NCBI RefSeq assembly: GCF_021726475.1
Contig: NZ_JAKJRU010000001.1
Coordinates: forward strand, 434,001-498,000
Length of the DNA: 64,000 bases
DNA from: Pseudomonas oligotrophica
GTDB taxonomy: Bacteria; Pseudomonadota; Gammaproteobacteria; Pseudomonadales; Pseudomonadaceae
Reading direction: 5' to 3'
In this document: one piece after another, positions 48,641-57,512 of the stretch
How positions within the stretch are numbered: the first letter of the stretch is position 1
How the letters are laid out: each line of letters starts with the position of its first letter
Notes under the pieces: generated by a model
Seen by the model: only the letters and a program-made list of their open reading frames with translations
Databases searched by the model: none
What the model was told of the DNA's origin: nothing
Program-made: the position numbers and the translations under genes

Positions 48641-50032
48641 TCAGACGATACCGGTAGCGTAGAACACACCGATGATGAAGAAGGCCGCGGTGGTGGCGAT
48701 CAGGGTGATCGCGAAGATGTCCTTGTAGGACTCGCGGTGGGTCAGCCCGGTGACCGCCAGCAGGGTGATCACCGCGCCGTTGTGCGGCAGGGTGTCGAGG
48801 CCGCCGGAGGCCATCGAGGCCACCCGGTGCAGCACTTCCAGCGGGATCTGTGCGGCGTTGGCGGCGGCGACGAAGCTCTCGGCCATGGCCGCCAGGGCGA
48901 TGCTCATGCCGCCGGAGGCCGAGCCGGTGATACCGGCCAGCAGGTTGACGGTGATCGCCTCGTTGATCAGCGGGTTGGGGATCGCCGACAGCGCATCGGC
49001 CAGCACCACGAACCCCGGCAGCGAGGCGATCACCGCGCCGAAGCCGAATTCCGAGGCGGTGTTCATCGACGCCAGCAGCGAGCCGCCGACCGCGCTCTTG
49101 GTGCCTTCGGCGAGCTTGTCGCGCAGGGTGGCGAAGCTGGTGACCAGCACCAGCAGGATGCCTAGCAGCAGCGCCGCCTCCACCGCCCAGATCGCGGTGA
49201 CCTTGCCCACCTCGGTGGTCAACGGCGCGGCCATGCCCGGCAGCTGCAGCACGTGGCTGGCGCCGTACAACTCGGGAATCCAGCGGGTGAACAGCAGGTT
49301 GGCCAGCAGCACCAGCAGCAGCGGCGAGAGCGCCAGCCAGGGGTTGGGCAGGGCGATGTCGTCCGGCGTCTGCGGCTCGTTGCGCAGGTTGGTGCCGTAG
49401 CCTTCGCCGGCGTGCCGGGCCTTGGTCGCCTGGCGCTTGAGGTAGAGCATGCCGAGGCTGAAGACGAACAGCGTGCCGATCAGGCCGAGCCAGGGCGCCG
49501 CCCAGGTGGTGGTGTTGAAGAAGGTGGTCGGGATGATGTTCTGGATCTGCGGCGTGCCGGGCACCGCCGTCATGGTGAAGGTGAACGCGCCGAGGGCGAT
49601 GGTGCCGGGGATCAGCCGCTTGGGAATGTCGCTCTGGCGGAACATCTCGGCGGCGAACGGGTAGACCGCGAACACCACCACGAACAGCGAGACGCCGCCG
49701 TAGGTCAGCAGCGCGCAGACCAGCACGATCACCAGCATCGCCTGGCCGCCGCCGAGCAGGCGGATCGCCGCAGCGACGATCGAGCGCGAGAAGCCGCTCA
49801 TCTCGATCAGCTTGCCGAACACCGCGCCGAGCAGGAACACGGGAAAATACAGCTTGATGAAGCCGACCATCTTCTCCATGAAGATGCCGGTGAACGCCGG
49901 CGCCACCGCGCTGGGGTCGGTCAGCAACACCGCGCCGAGGGCGGCGATGGGCGCGAACAGGATGACGCTGTAGCCGCGGTAGGCAGCCAGCATCAGGAGC
50001 CCCAGGGCAGCAAGGGCGATGACTACACTCAT
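48641..50032 (-). CDS. GntP-family permease (3-hydroxybutyrate operon)
   Basis: A 463-residue membrane protein with about twelve helices of the GntP/citrate-proton symporter type (AYRGYSVILFAPIAALGAVLL, TYGGVSLFVVVFAVYPFA, SASGGMSIALAAMAESFV, LDTLPHNGAVITLL). As first gene of an operon with bdhA and scoAB, it most probably imports D-3-hydroxybutyrate, as PA2004 in P. aeruginosa. A sigma-54 promoter lies about 85 bases upstream. Confidence 0.9.
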   Translation of the reverse strand: MSVVIALAALGLLMLAAYRGYSVILFAPIAALGAVLLTDPSAVAPAFTGIFMEKMVGFIKLYFPVFLLGAVFGKLIEMSGFSRSIVAAAIRLLGGGQAMLVIVLVCALLTYGGVSLFVVVFAVYPFAAEMFRQSDIPKRLIPGTIALGAFTFTMTAVPGTPQIQNIIPTTFFNTTTWAAPWLGLIGTLFVFSLGMLYLKRQATKARHAGEGYGTNLRNEPQTPDDIALPNPWLALSPLLLVLLANLLFTRWIPELYGASHVLQLPGMAAPLTTEVGKVTAIWAVEAALLLGILLVLVTSFATLRDKLAEGTKSAVGGSLLASMNTASEFGFGAVIASLPGFVVLADALSAIPNPLINEAITVNLLAGITGSASGGMSIALAAMAESFVAAANAAQIPLEVLHRVASMASGGLDTLPHNGAVITLLAVTGLTHRESYKDIFAITLIATTAAFFIIGVFYATGIV

Positions 50033-50117
50033 CGTTCTATCTCCTGGCCTGCCGACCGTACGGGCACTGGCAGACCTTGTTGTTGTTGTGTGGGTTGCGC
50101 AGGGCGCATGGCGAGAT

Positions 50118-50134
50118 AGCCAGTTTCGTGCCAG
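50118..50134 (-). promoter_or_regulatory. Sigma-54 promoter of the GntP-bdhA-scoAB operon
   Basis: Read on the minus strand: CTGGCACG (50127-50134), AAAC, TGGCT (50118-50122). The -24 element is a perfect match to YTGGCACG, the spacing is right, and the -12 element has one mismatch to TTGCW. An enhancer-binding protein is needed for sigma-54; none is coded in the window. GGTTAACC (50137-50144) and AACCT/AGGTT arms (50141-50145, 50157-50161) just upstream are symmetric but close for an enhancer site. Confidence 0.7.
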
Positions 50135-50320
50135 CTGGTTAACCTATTGTTTCTAAAGGTTTTTTTATTTCATGGGATGGCCTGGTGGATATCCTTTGTC
50201 CCGCAACGGGGACGCGCGTCGCGGTAATTTCGCGCGGCACGCCCTGCAAGGCTGTAGATGCTGGGATCCTGTTTAGGGGACTTCGTCCCGATAGAGAGAC
50301 ATGATTTTTGGAGGATCCTG

Positions 50321-50827
50321 ATGAAGACGCTCTATCTGGTGCGCCACGCCAAGTCCTCTTGGGACGACCCGGGCCTGGCCGATCACGATCGCCCGCTGGC
50401 CCGGCGCGGCCTGCGCCAGCTCGGCGAGATCGGCCCGTGGCTGGCGGCGCGCGGCGTGCGGCCGCAGCGGCTCTTGTGCAGCAGCGCCGAGCGCGCCCGT
50501 GCCACCGCCGGCCCGCTGGCCGAGGCGATGGGCTATCCAGCGGCCGCCATCGACTATCAGGCGCGGCTGTATGCCTGCACGCCGCAAGTCCTGCTGGCGG
50601 CCATCGCCGAGCAGCCGGACGAGCTGGCCAGCCTGATGCTGGTCGGCCACGACCCGGAACTGACCGAGCTGGCCATCCGCCTTGGCGCCGCCATCGAGCA
50701 CCTGCCCACCTGCGCCTTCGTCGAGCTGGTCTTCGACGCCGCGCACTGGTGTGAGATCGCCACCCGGCCACCGCGGCACACCGCCTTCCACCGCCCGACG
50801 CGCAAGCACGAGCGCAAGGACGCCTGA
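50321..50827 (+). CDS. sixA: Phosphohistidine phosphatase SixA
   Basis: A 168-residue histidine phosphatase. The catalytic His is in LYLVRHAKSSW near the N terminus, the second core site is in LMLVGHDPEL. Length and the RHAKSSWDDP pattern match SixA, which dephosphorylates histidine phosphotransfer proteins. A GGAGG ribosome site lies 7 bases before the ATG; the open frame extends upstream without support. Confidence 0.9.
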   Translation: MKTLYLVRHAKSSWDDPGLADHDRPLARRGLRQLGEIGPWLAARGVRPQRLLCSSAERARATAGPLAEAMGYPAAAIDYQARLYACTPQVLLAAIAEQPDELASLMLVGHDPELTELAIRLGAAIEHLPTCAFVELVFDAAHWCEIATRPPRHTAFHRPTRKHERKDA

Positions 50828-50888
50828 GCCACGGACCTTCCTGCAGCCGAGACGATCAAACCGACGAACACCCGACCAGGACGGCCCC

Positions 50889-51980
50889 GTGCGCGCAACG
50901 CTTGCTCCGCTTCTCTGCCTCTCCATGCTCCTGCTGCTGGCCGGTTGCGGCCTGCGCGAACCCCGGCCCCCGGGCCCGACGCCGGCCGCGGTGCGCGCCG
51001 AACTCGCGCGCCTGTTGCCCAGCGGCGTGCATGACCGCCAAGGCTGGGCGCAGGACATCCAGGCGGCGTTCTTCGCCCTGGACATCGAGCCGAGCCGCGA
51101 GAACCTCTGCTCGGTGATCGCCGTCACCGAGCAGGAGTCCACCTTCCAGGTCGCCCCACCGGTGCCCGGCCTGGCGAAGATCGCCCGCGCCGAGATCGAC
51201 CGCCGCGCGGCGCGCCTGCATGTCCCGCAGTTGCTCGTGCGCGGCGCGCTGAACCTCACCTCGCCGACTGGCAAGAGCTACGCCGAGCGCCTGAAGCGGG
51301 TGCGCACCGAACAGGAACTGAGCGCCATCTTCGACGACTTCGCCGGCATGGTGCCGCTTGGCCGCCAGCTGTTCGGCAGCCTCAACCCGGTGCGCACCGG
51401 CGGGCCGATGCAGGTCAGCATCGCCTTCGCCGAAAGCCGCGCAGGCGACTACCCGTACCCGATCGAAGGCAGCGTGCGCGACGAGGTGTTCAGCCGCCGC
51501 GGCGGCATGTACTTCGGCATCGCCCACCTGCTCGGCTACCCGGCCCATTACGACAGGTCGCTGTACCGCTACGCCGACTTCAACGCCGGCTGGTACGCCA
51601 GCCGCAACGCGGCGTTCCAGAACGCCGTGGTCCAGGCCAGCGGCATCAAGCTCGCCCTCGATGGCGACCTGGTGATCCACGGCAGCAGCCGGGTAGGGGC
51701 CACCGAACGCGCGGTGCGCGCGCTCGGCAAGCGACTGGATATCGGCGAGGACCAGATCCGCCGCACGCTGCTGCAAGGCGATAGCCTGGCGTTCGAGGAC
51801 AGCGAGCTGTACGAGAAGGTCTTCGAACTGGCCGAGCGCCACGCCGGCAAGCCGCTGCCCCGCGCGCTGCTGCCCGGCATCAAGCTGGAGAGCCCGAAGA
51901 TCACCCGCAACCTCACCACCGCCTGGTTCGCCAACCGCGTCGACGAGCGCCGCAAGCGCTGCCTGGCGCGCGGCGGGTGA
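50889..51980 (+). CDS. DUF1615 lipoprotein
   Basis: A 363-residue protein with a lipoprotein signal (LLCLSMLLLLAGC; cut before Cys). A GTG start with an AGGA site 7 bases upstream is chosen. The body is the DUF1615 family, which has a lysozyme-like feel: VIAVTEQESTFQ contains a Glu in a position like transglycosylases, and GGPMQVSIAFAE resembles the Gly-x-Met-Gln-Val motif of soluble lytic transglycosylases. A cell-wall role is therefore possible but not shown. It converges on mrr after 12 bases. Confidence 0.82.
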   Translation: MRATLAPLLCLSMLLLLAGCGLREPRPPGPTPAAVRAELARLLPSGVHDRQGWAQDIQAAFFALDIEPSRENLCSVIAVTEQESTFQVAPPVPGLAKIARAEIDRRAARLHVPQLLVRGALNLTSPTGKSYAERLKRVRTEQELSAIFDDFAGMVPLGRQLFGSLNPVRTGGPMQVSIAFAESRAGDYPYPIEGSVRDEVFSRRGGMYFGIAHLLGYPAHYDRSLYRYADFNAGWYASRNAAFQNAVVQASGIKLALDGDLVIHGSSRVGATERAVRALGKRLDIGEDQIRRTLLQGDSLAFEDSELYEKVFELAERHAGKPLPRALLPGIKLESPKITRNLTTAWFANRVDERRKRCLARGG

Positions 51981-51992
51981 GCGGCGCCGGTG

Positions 51993-52928
51993 TCAGCCGA
52001 GCGATTCGTCGAAGTAGTCGCTGTCGAGCCTGGGCACCTTGTAGAGCTGCGAGCTGACGCCGACCTCGTGGTCGAGCATCAGGTTGACCAGGCGCTTGCC
52101 GTCGACCAGCACCAGGCCCTCGACCGAGCGCGCGAAGTCGACCGCCTGGGCGGTGAAGCCGGAGGTGGTGATGAACACGCCGCGCCGCGCCTTCTGTCCG
52201 GCCAGCGCGCCGTAGAAGGCCTGCAGCTCAGGGCGGCCGACCGTGCTCTGCCAGCGCTTGGCCTGCACGTAGACCTTCTCCAGCCCCAGCGCATCGAGCG
52301 AGATCACCCCGTCGATACCGCCGTCGCCGCTGCCGCCGACCTGCTGCAGGGCCTGGCGGTTGGCGCCATAGCCCAGGCTGTGCAGCACATCGAGCACGAT
52401 ATGCTCGAAGCGCGTCGGGCTGGCTTGCAGCAGGCTGTCCAGCAGATCGCCGGCGACGCTGGTGCGCAGCTCGAGGATGGCCTGGTTCAGACGCTCCTGC
52501 GGGCTGCTGGTGGCGAGGTCGGCCTGGGCGATCGACCCCGGCGTGTCGTTGCCCTCGTCCAGCGAGGCGGCATCCGGCGCGGACTTCAGCTTCACGCTCA
52601 TGAAGTTCATCGCCAGATGCTCGACCTGCCCGGCGCTCAGCGGGCCCGGGTTGGCCTGGGCAAAGGCGAGGCCGGCGTCGGTCAGCTGCCAGTAGCCGCG
52701 CTTGGCGCTGCTCGAATAGCCGGCGCGCTTGAGGCGGTCATGCGCCCAACCCGCGCGGTTCTTGTAGGTCGCCTGGCCGCTGGCGATGGTCTCCTGCCGC
52801 TGCGCCTCGCTCAGCCCGAGCGCCGCGGCGGCCGCCTCGTGCGCCTCGCCGGCCGTGGCGCCCTCCGGGTGGGCGGCAAGAAAACGCAGGATGGGCTCGA
52901 TGAACTGGTCGTAGGTCGGCACGGACAT
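51993..52928 (-). CDS. mrr: Mrr-type restriction endonuclease
   Basis: A 311-residue protein. Residues ~1-100 form the Mrr N-terminal winged-helix domain, and ~165-290 the PD-(D/E)xK nuclease, with Glu175, Asp206 in GDGGIDGVIS and Gln222-Ala-Lys224 in VYVQAKRW. Mrr proteins cut DNA carrying foreign methylation. It is the last gene of the type I restriction cluster, 28 bases after hsdS. Confidence 0.92.
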   Translation of the reverse strand: MSVPTYDQFIEPILRFLAAHPEGATAGEAHEAAAAALGLSEAQRQETIASGQATYKNRAGWAHDRLKRAGYSSSAKRGYWQLTDAGLAFAQANPGPLSAGQVEHLAMNFMSVKLKSAPDAASLDEGNDTPGSIAQADLATSSPQERLNQAILELRTSVAGDLLDSLLQASPTRFEHIVLDVLHSLGYGANRQALQQVGGSGDGGIDGVISLDALGLEKVYVQAKRWQSTVGRPELQAFYGALAGQKARRGVFITTSGFTAQAVDFARSVEGLVLVDGKRLVNLMLDHEVGVSSQLYKVPRLDSDYFDESLG

Positions 52929-52956
52929 GGTTCGTTCTCTTCCTGGATGAAGTGGC

Positions 52957-54276
52957 TTAGCTCAGCGTAGCGGCCCGGCGACCGCGCCTGGCCTTGGGCG
53001 CGGCGGCGCGTTGGGCCTTGATGCGCTCCAGCAGTACGCTGGCCGGCTCGTCGTCTGGGTCCTGCGGCACCAGCTCGCCACGGAAGGCTTTGGCGAGAAT
53101 GCTTTGGGTCAGGCGGTCGATGCGCGCCTGGGCGGCTTTGACGCGGGCTTCGAGTTGGTCGGCGAATGCGAAGAGTTGCTCGACACGGCGGACGATTTCG
53201 GTTTGTTCTTCGAGCGGCGGCAGGGGGATTACCAGCGGCGAAATATCAGTATTGTTGACTTGGGGAATCGTAGAGCCAGTGTTCAACTTGGCGAGATCAA
53301 CCGTCTCAAACCATCGGTAAATATAGAGAGTCTCAACGCCTTCAGGAGCAACAATCCCCATCACGTTCAAATCGACAAACGAAGCATCCTTCAAGATTCT
53401 TTTCTTGTTCGTGGCAATCGCGCCGCCCCGCTTTGGAAAGACAATTGCCCCTGCGGGCATCACGGACTTCTCTGAGGCATCATCTCGCGCAAGATAGCGA
53501 TCTGTTTTCTGCAAGAAGAACTCATTCCCTTCAAGGTTCATCTCGCCAACCTTGAAGTACTTGAAATCGCCTTTAGCTTTTTCAATATCTGCAGAAACGG
53601 CTATGCCGCTTTTCAGTTTGCAGAGCTCGCCGACCGTTATGGTTCGCCACTCAGAATTTGAATTCTGCACCCGCCACTCCTCCGTCAACCGCCCAGAAAC
53701 GGCGGCGGTGAGGACGGATTGGCGGAAGCGCTTGAGCAGCGCGGGGATGGCGTCGATGCGGGCTTTCAGGGTATCGACCTGGGCCAGCAGTTCGTCGAGC
53801 TTGGCGGCGATGCGGGTTTGTTCGGCTGCTGGGGGCAGCGGAACAGGCGCTTTAGAAAAAATGCTTTTATTTACGATGGATATCGTTGTGGCAGAAGACT
53901 GCGCTTCGAGCCATGCTCTCAATGTCTTGGAATAATGAAATACGTAGGCCGAGTCGATGCCATTGTCAGGAATCAAAGCGTTGATTTGCTGATTTGTGGC
54001 TGATGTCGTTGTGGTTAGTCCAACTTTCCCCAAGTTTCCGATACAGGTCACTACGATGCTTTGCGGCGGCAGACTAGGGACTTCTGCAGCCCCGGCATTC
54101 GTCAGGAAAGTTTCTGTCGTGCGTACTGGACCTGAATGGTCGAGATCGCCCGGTTTGATGAAGGGGATACTTCCCCCATAGAAGTTAGCCTCCTTTGTAT
54201 TTGGGGTTTTACCTGTAACGATATGGCCTATGTCGGCTAAGCTGCAAACAGCCCACCCATCCGGCAACCCACTCAT
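52957..54276 (-). CDS. hsdS: Type I restriction-modification specificity subunit HsdS
   Basis: A 439-residue specificity subunit with the usual symmetric design: first target-recognition domain ~1-150, central conserved helices (EQTRIAAKLDELLAQVDTLKARI, then FRQSVLTAAVSGRLTEEW) ~160-205, second target-recognition domain ~210-375, and final helices (EEQTEIVRRVEQLF... RLTQSILAKAFRGELVPQDP). It sets the two-part DNA target for methylation and cleavage. The recognition parts (about 53230-53690 and 53830-54240) are clearly poorer in GC than the rest, a sign of domain exchange. It overlaps hsdM by 4 bases. Confidence 0.95.
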   Translation of the reverse strand: MSGLPDGWAVCSLADIGHIVTGKTPNTKEANFYGGSIPFIKPGDLDHSGPVRTTETFLTNAGAAEVPSLPPQSIVVTCIGNLGKVGLTTTTSATNQQINALIPDNGIDSAYVFHYSKTLRAWLEAQSSATTISIVNKSIFSKAPVPLPPAAEQTRIAAKLDELLAQVDTLKARIDAIPALLKRFRQSVLTAAVSGRLTEEWRVQNSNSEWRTITVGELCKLKSGIAVSADIEKAKGDFKYFKVGEMNLEGNEFFLQKTDRYLARDDASEKSVMPAGAIVFPKRGGAIATNKKRILKDASFVDLNVMGIVAPEGVETLYIYRWFETVDLAKLNTGSTIPQVNNTDISPLVIPLPPLEEQTEIVRRVEQLFAFADQLEARVKAAQARIDRLTQSILAKAFRGELVPQDPDDEPASVLLERIKAQRAAAPKARRGRRAATLS

Positions 54277-55844
54277 CCTCGCTCCCCCATTTCCAGCTTC
54301 TCGCTTCCAGCTTCCGGCTGCTCAAACCCCATCACCTCCGCCATCAACTGCTTCTGCGCCACCACTTCATCCCCCGCGCCCAGTGCCTGCATCAGCGCTT
54401 CCAGCTCATGCAGCGCCTCGGTCAGTTCGGCCATGGCTTCGCCCGCCAGCACTTCCGGGGCGGGGAGGTCGGCGGCGTCGAGGCTGCTTTCATCTTTTAG
54501 CCAGCTGATATCCAGCGAGTCGCCGCGTTCGTTGCGGATGTAGTCGCGGGTGAAGCAGCGGAAGCGGCTGGCCTCGCCGATGCCCTCGACGTTCTCGGCG
54601 CGCGGGCTACCGCCGTTCGGGTCGTCGCCATAGGCGTCCTCGAACGGCTTGAGGTGGGTGGGGCCGAACGGGGTACGCTTGCCGAAGCTGGGCATGTTGC
54701 TGCGCAGGTCGTAGATCCATACGCGCTTCGTGCAGCGCTCTTCCTGGCGCGGGTTGTCGGCCGTGCCTTTCTGGAAGAACAGCACGTTGGTCTTCACGCC
54801 CTGGGCGTAGAAGATGCCGGTGGGCAGGCGCAGGATGGTGTGTAGGTTGCACTTGTCCATCAGGTCACGGCGCACCTCGGTGCCGACGCCGGCCTCGAAC
54901 AGAACGTTGTCCGGCAGCACCACGGCGGCGCGCCCGCCGGGCTTGAGGCCGCGGTAGATGTGCTGGAGAAAGGCCAGCTGCTTGTTGCTGGTCTTGTAGG
55001 TGAGGTCGTCGCGGGTCGGGCCGCCGCCGCCCTTGGCGGTGCCGAATGGCGGGTTGGAGAGGATGATGGCCACCTTCGGCAGCCCTGCGCCGGTCTGGCC
55101 AAGAGCGTTGCCCAGGTGCACCACGCCCTCGGCGTCACCTTCCATGCCGTGCAACAGGCAGTTCATCAGCGCCAGGCGGCGGGTGCCGGGCACCAGCTCG
55201 ACGCCCACATAGGCCTCTGTGCGCTGGAAGCGGCGCGCCTTGTCGTCGAGGTCGTAGAGGTCGTCGGTATGCTTCTTGATGTAAGCGTCGGCGGCGATGA
55301 GAAAGCCTGCGGTGCCGGCAGCCGGGTCCTGAATGGTCTCGCCCGGCTGCGGCTTGATGCAGCGGATGATGCTGTCGATCAGCGCGCGCGGAGTGAAGTA
55401 CTGGCCGGCACCGGATTTGGTCTCGCTGGCGTTCTTTTCCAGCAGGCCTTCGTAGAGATCGCCGAGGCCGTCCTCGCGGGCGCTGAACCAGTCGATGCCG
55501 TCGAGGCTCTTGATCAGCTGCTCGAGGTGGCGCGGCTCCTTCAGGCGCGTCTGCGCATCGGCGTAGATGGCGGCGATCAGCGGGTCCGGGTTCTTGCCCA
55601 GGTCCAGCAGCATCTGCTTGTAGTGGTCGAGCAGGTTGAGCCCGGACTTGCCAGCCAGGTCCGGCCAGCGCGCGCCCTCGGGCAGCTTGTGGCCGAAGCT
55701 GTCGTTGTTCTGCACCTGCTCGTATTCCATCTTGATGAACAGCAGCAGCACCAGCTCGGTGACGTAGTCGCTGTAGTTGATGCCGTCGTCGCGCAGGACG
55801 TCGCAGAGGTTCCAGAGCTTCTGGACGATATCGGAATTGGTCAT
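54273..55844 (-). CDS. hsdM: Type I restriction-modification DNA methyltransferase HsdM
   Basis: A 523-residue N6-adenine methyltransferase. The N-terminal helical HsdM domain (DIVQKLWNLCDVLRDDGINYSDYV) is followed by the catalytic core with SAM motif DPAAGTAG at 173-180 and NPPF at 264-267. Two HsdM with one HsdS protect host DNA. It lies 65 bases after the AlbA_2 gene. Confidence 0.96.
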   Translation of the reverse strand: MTNSDIVQKLWNLCDVLRDDGINYSDYVTELVLLLFIKMEYEQVQNNDSFGHKLPEGARWPDLAGKSGLNLLDHYKQMLLDLGKNPDPLIAAIYADAQTRLKEPRHLEQLIKSLDGIDWFSAREDGLGDLYEGLLEKNASETKSGAGQYFTPRALIDSIIRCIKPQPGETIQDPAAGTAGFLIAADAYIKKHTDDLYDLDDKARRFQRTEAYVGVELVPGTRRLALMNCLLHGMEGDAEGVVHLGNALGQTGAGLPKVAIILSNPPFGTAKGGGGPTRDDLTYKTSNKQLAFLQHIYRGLKPGGRAAVVLPDNVLFEAGVGTEVRRDLMDKCNLHTILRLPTGIFYAQGVKTNVLFFQKGTADNPRQEERCTKRVWIYDLRSNMPSFGKRTPFGPTHLKPFEDAYGDDPNGGSPRAENVEGIGEASRFRCFTRDYIRNERGDSLDISWLKDESSLDAADLPAPEVLAGEAMAELTEALHELEALMQALGAGDEVVAQKQLMAEVMGFEQPEAGSEKLEMGERG

Positions 55845-55909
55845 GGGGTACCTGTGGCGAAAGTGTTAGAGGCGCCGGGTTACTCGACGCATCGGTGTGT
55901 TGTGCTTGT

Positions 55910-57421
55910 TCAGTCTGGGGCGGCGTCCTGTTCAGCCTGTAGCGCGCGGCCGGCGGCAGTCAGGCGATAGCGTTGCTTGCTGCTGGTGGGCTTGTCCGGA
56001 ATGGTCGTCTCGACCAGGCCAAGCGCCAGCAGCGGAGCCAGTACCTGTTCGCGGAATTTGCTGCGGTTACTGCGCCCGGTGAATGCCATCAGCTCGGGGG
56101 TGGCGTGCTCGCCGGTCATCCTGCGCAATAGCGCTAGTTGCTCCTGCGGCAAGCTGGGACGGGCGTCTACCTGTTCCGAACTCGGTCCCGGCCTGGCCCC
56201 GACCTGGTCCCGACTTGGTCCCGACTTGGTCCCTACCTGGTCCCGACCTGGTCCCGAAGCAGTCCCGCTTTCCTGGGGCCGCTGAATCACCACCCTGAAC
56301 TGGTTGCCCTCCCGGTCGTCGTGGAGCTCTATGGTCGGCCAGGCATCGAGCGCGCGCGGAATGCCGGTGCCCAGCCCACGGTAGGGCAGGATGTGCACGG
56401 CATGGGAGGTCAGGGTCGGGTTGCGGCGGTTGGACAGGCCAAAACGGATCTTCTCCGTGTCGAGCACATCCGGCAGGTGCCCGGGGCTGATCAGCTCGAT
56501 CCGGTCGGCAAAGATCATCAGTCGAATGGAGGCGCTGACAAAATAATCGCGGTGAATCAGGGCATTGACCAGCAGCTCCTCGAACACCTCTTCCGGTATT
56601 TCTAGCTGGCCGAGGGTGTTGAAGCCTTGCTGACGCTGCACGTGCCGCAGGTTGCGCTTGATGAACGCCAGGCTGCGGCGGTACTGCTCCGGCAGGTTGC
56701 CATCGATGTCTTCGCTGTCGAGGTAATGGCGGTCGTGCAGCACGGTGCCTGGAAACGCTACGGCCTTGATGTCGAAGGCTGGGCACAGGCGTTGTGGCGC
56801 CCGACCGAAAAGCAGCAGCCCGGCTAGGTTGGGTGTGCCGCCGCTGGCGAGGCCGAGGTTTTCCAGAAGGCGGGCGGTCTCCAGCCCCGCTTGCTCGGGG
56901 CTCTCTCGAAAGCGCCGTTGGAAGTAGTCGCCAAGCGCCTTGGTGTCGATATCCGCCGCGCTGCTGCCCACCACCGGAACAGCATCGGCGCATACCAGCC
57001 CGGCCTGCTGGAACAGGCGCTGCAGCTCTTCACGGGCCGTGACCCGACGTTTGTCGGCACCGCTCTTGACCCAGATGCGCCCGTGACTGTCGACATAGGG
57101 CTTGTTCAGACCGGGTTCGACCGTCACCACCATGACCAGGCCGCATTCGGTCTGGAAGTTGCTGGATAAGGGGTTGATCGCTGGCCTGACGTTCTGCGAG
57201 GCGGCGTTGGAGAGCATCTGGTTGAGCCGCGCAACGTCGGCGGCACTGAGCCCGCTCACTGCGCCGGAGTCGTCCACGCCAATCAGCAGAAGGCCGCCGG
57301 AGGTATTGGCGAACGCCACCAGTTCGGCCGCCAGCGCATCGATGTTGTTGAAGTCGCGCTTGAACTGGTGGCGGCTGTCTTCACCACGGGCAAGGATCTG
57401 TTGAAGCTCGACAGGGGTCAT
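55910..57421 (-). CDS. AlbA_2/Schlafen-type ATP-binding protein in the restriction operon
   Basis: A 503-residue protein. Residues ~10-130 form the AlbA_2 domain (HQFKRDFNNIDALAAELVAF then NTSGGLLLIGVDDSG). A GHKL-like middle region has ELLVNALIHRDYFVS, ADRIELISPGHLPD and GLGTGIPRAL. Residues ~385-420 are a low-complexity tandem repeat of 11 residues (GPSRDQVGARP and variants), then a C-terminal winged helix. Such proteins are annotated as transcriptional regulators or RecG-like, and AlbA_2 genes recur inside type I systems. Its function here is unknown. It sits between hsdR and hsdM in the same direction. Confidence 0.85.
   Translation of the reverse strand: MTPVELQQILARGEDSRHQFKRDFNNIDALAAELVAFANTSGGLLLIGVDDSGAVSGLSAADVARLNQMLSNAASQNVRPAINPLSSNFQTECGLVMVVTVEPGLNKPYVDSHGRIWVKSGADKRRVTAREELQRLFQQAGLVCADAVPVVGSSAADIDTKALGDYFQRRFRESPEQAGLETARLLENLGLASGGTPNLAGLLLFGRAPQRLCPAFDIKAVAFPGTVLHDRHYLDSEDIDGNLPEQYRRSLAFIKRNLRHVQRQQGFNTLGQLEIPEEVFEELLVNALIHRDYFVSASIRLMIFADRIELISPGHLPDVLDTEKIRFGLSNRRNPTLTSHAVHILPYRGLGTGIPRALDAWPTIELHDDREGNQFRVVIQRPQESGTASGPGRDQVGTKSGPSRDQVGARPGPSSEQVDARPSLPQEQLALLRRMTGEHATPELMAFTGRSNRSKFREQVLAPLLALGLVETTIPDKPTSSKQRYRLTAAGRALQAEQDAAPD
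56169..56267. repeat. 11-bp minisatellite, nine units, inside the AlbA_2 gene
   Basis: Nine consecutive units of 11 bases. The consensus on the plus strand is ACCTGGTCCCG; units at 56202, 56235 and 56246 are identical, those at 56191, 56213 and 56224 differ by one or two bases, and the outer ones are more diverged. Since 11 is not a multiple of 3, three units (33 bases) code one 11-residue period. Nine units keep the frame. Confidence 0.9.
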
Positions 57422-57512
57422 GGGGTGTCTCTGGAAATCGCGGTACTGGAGTCAGGCAGCAGCCATTGTCCGTTATTAATCAGCACAGTGGCCAATCACC
57501 GGCGAGGCAGCT

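Noticed and set aside
56169-56267. CRISPR array
   Set aside because: Units are 11 bases in direct tandem with no spacers, inside a coding frame; a minisatellite.
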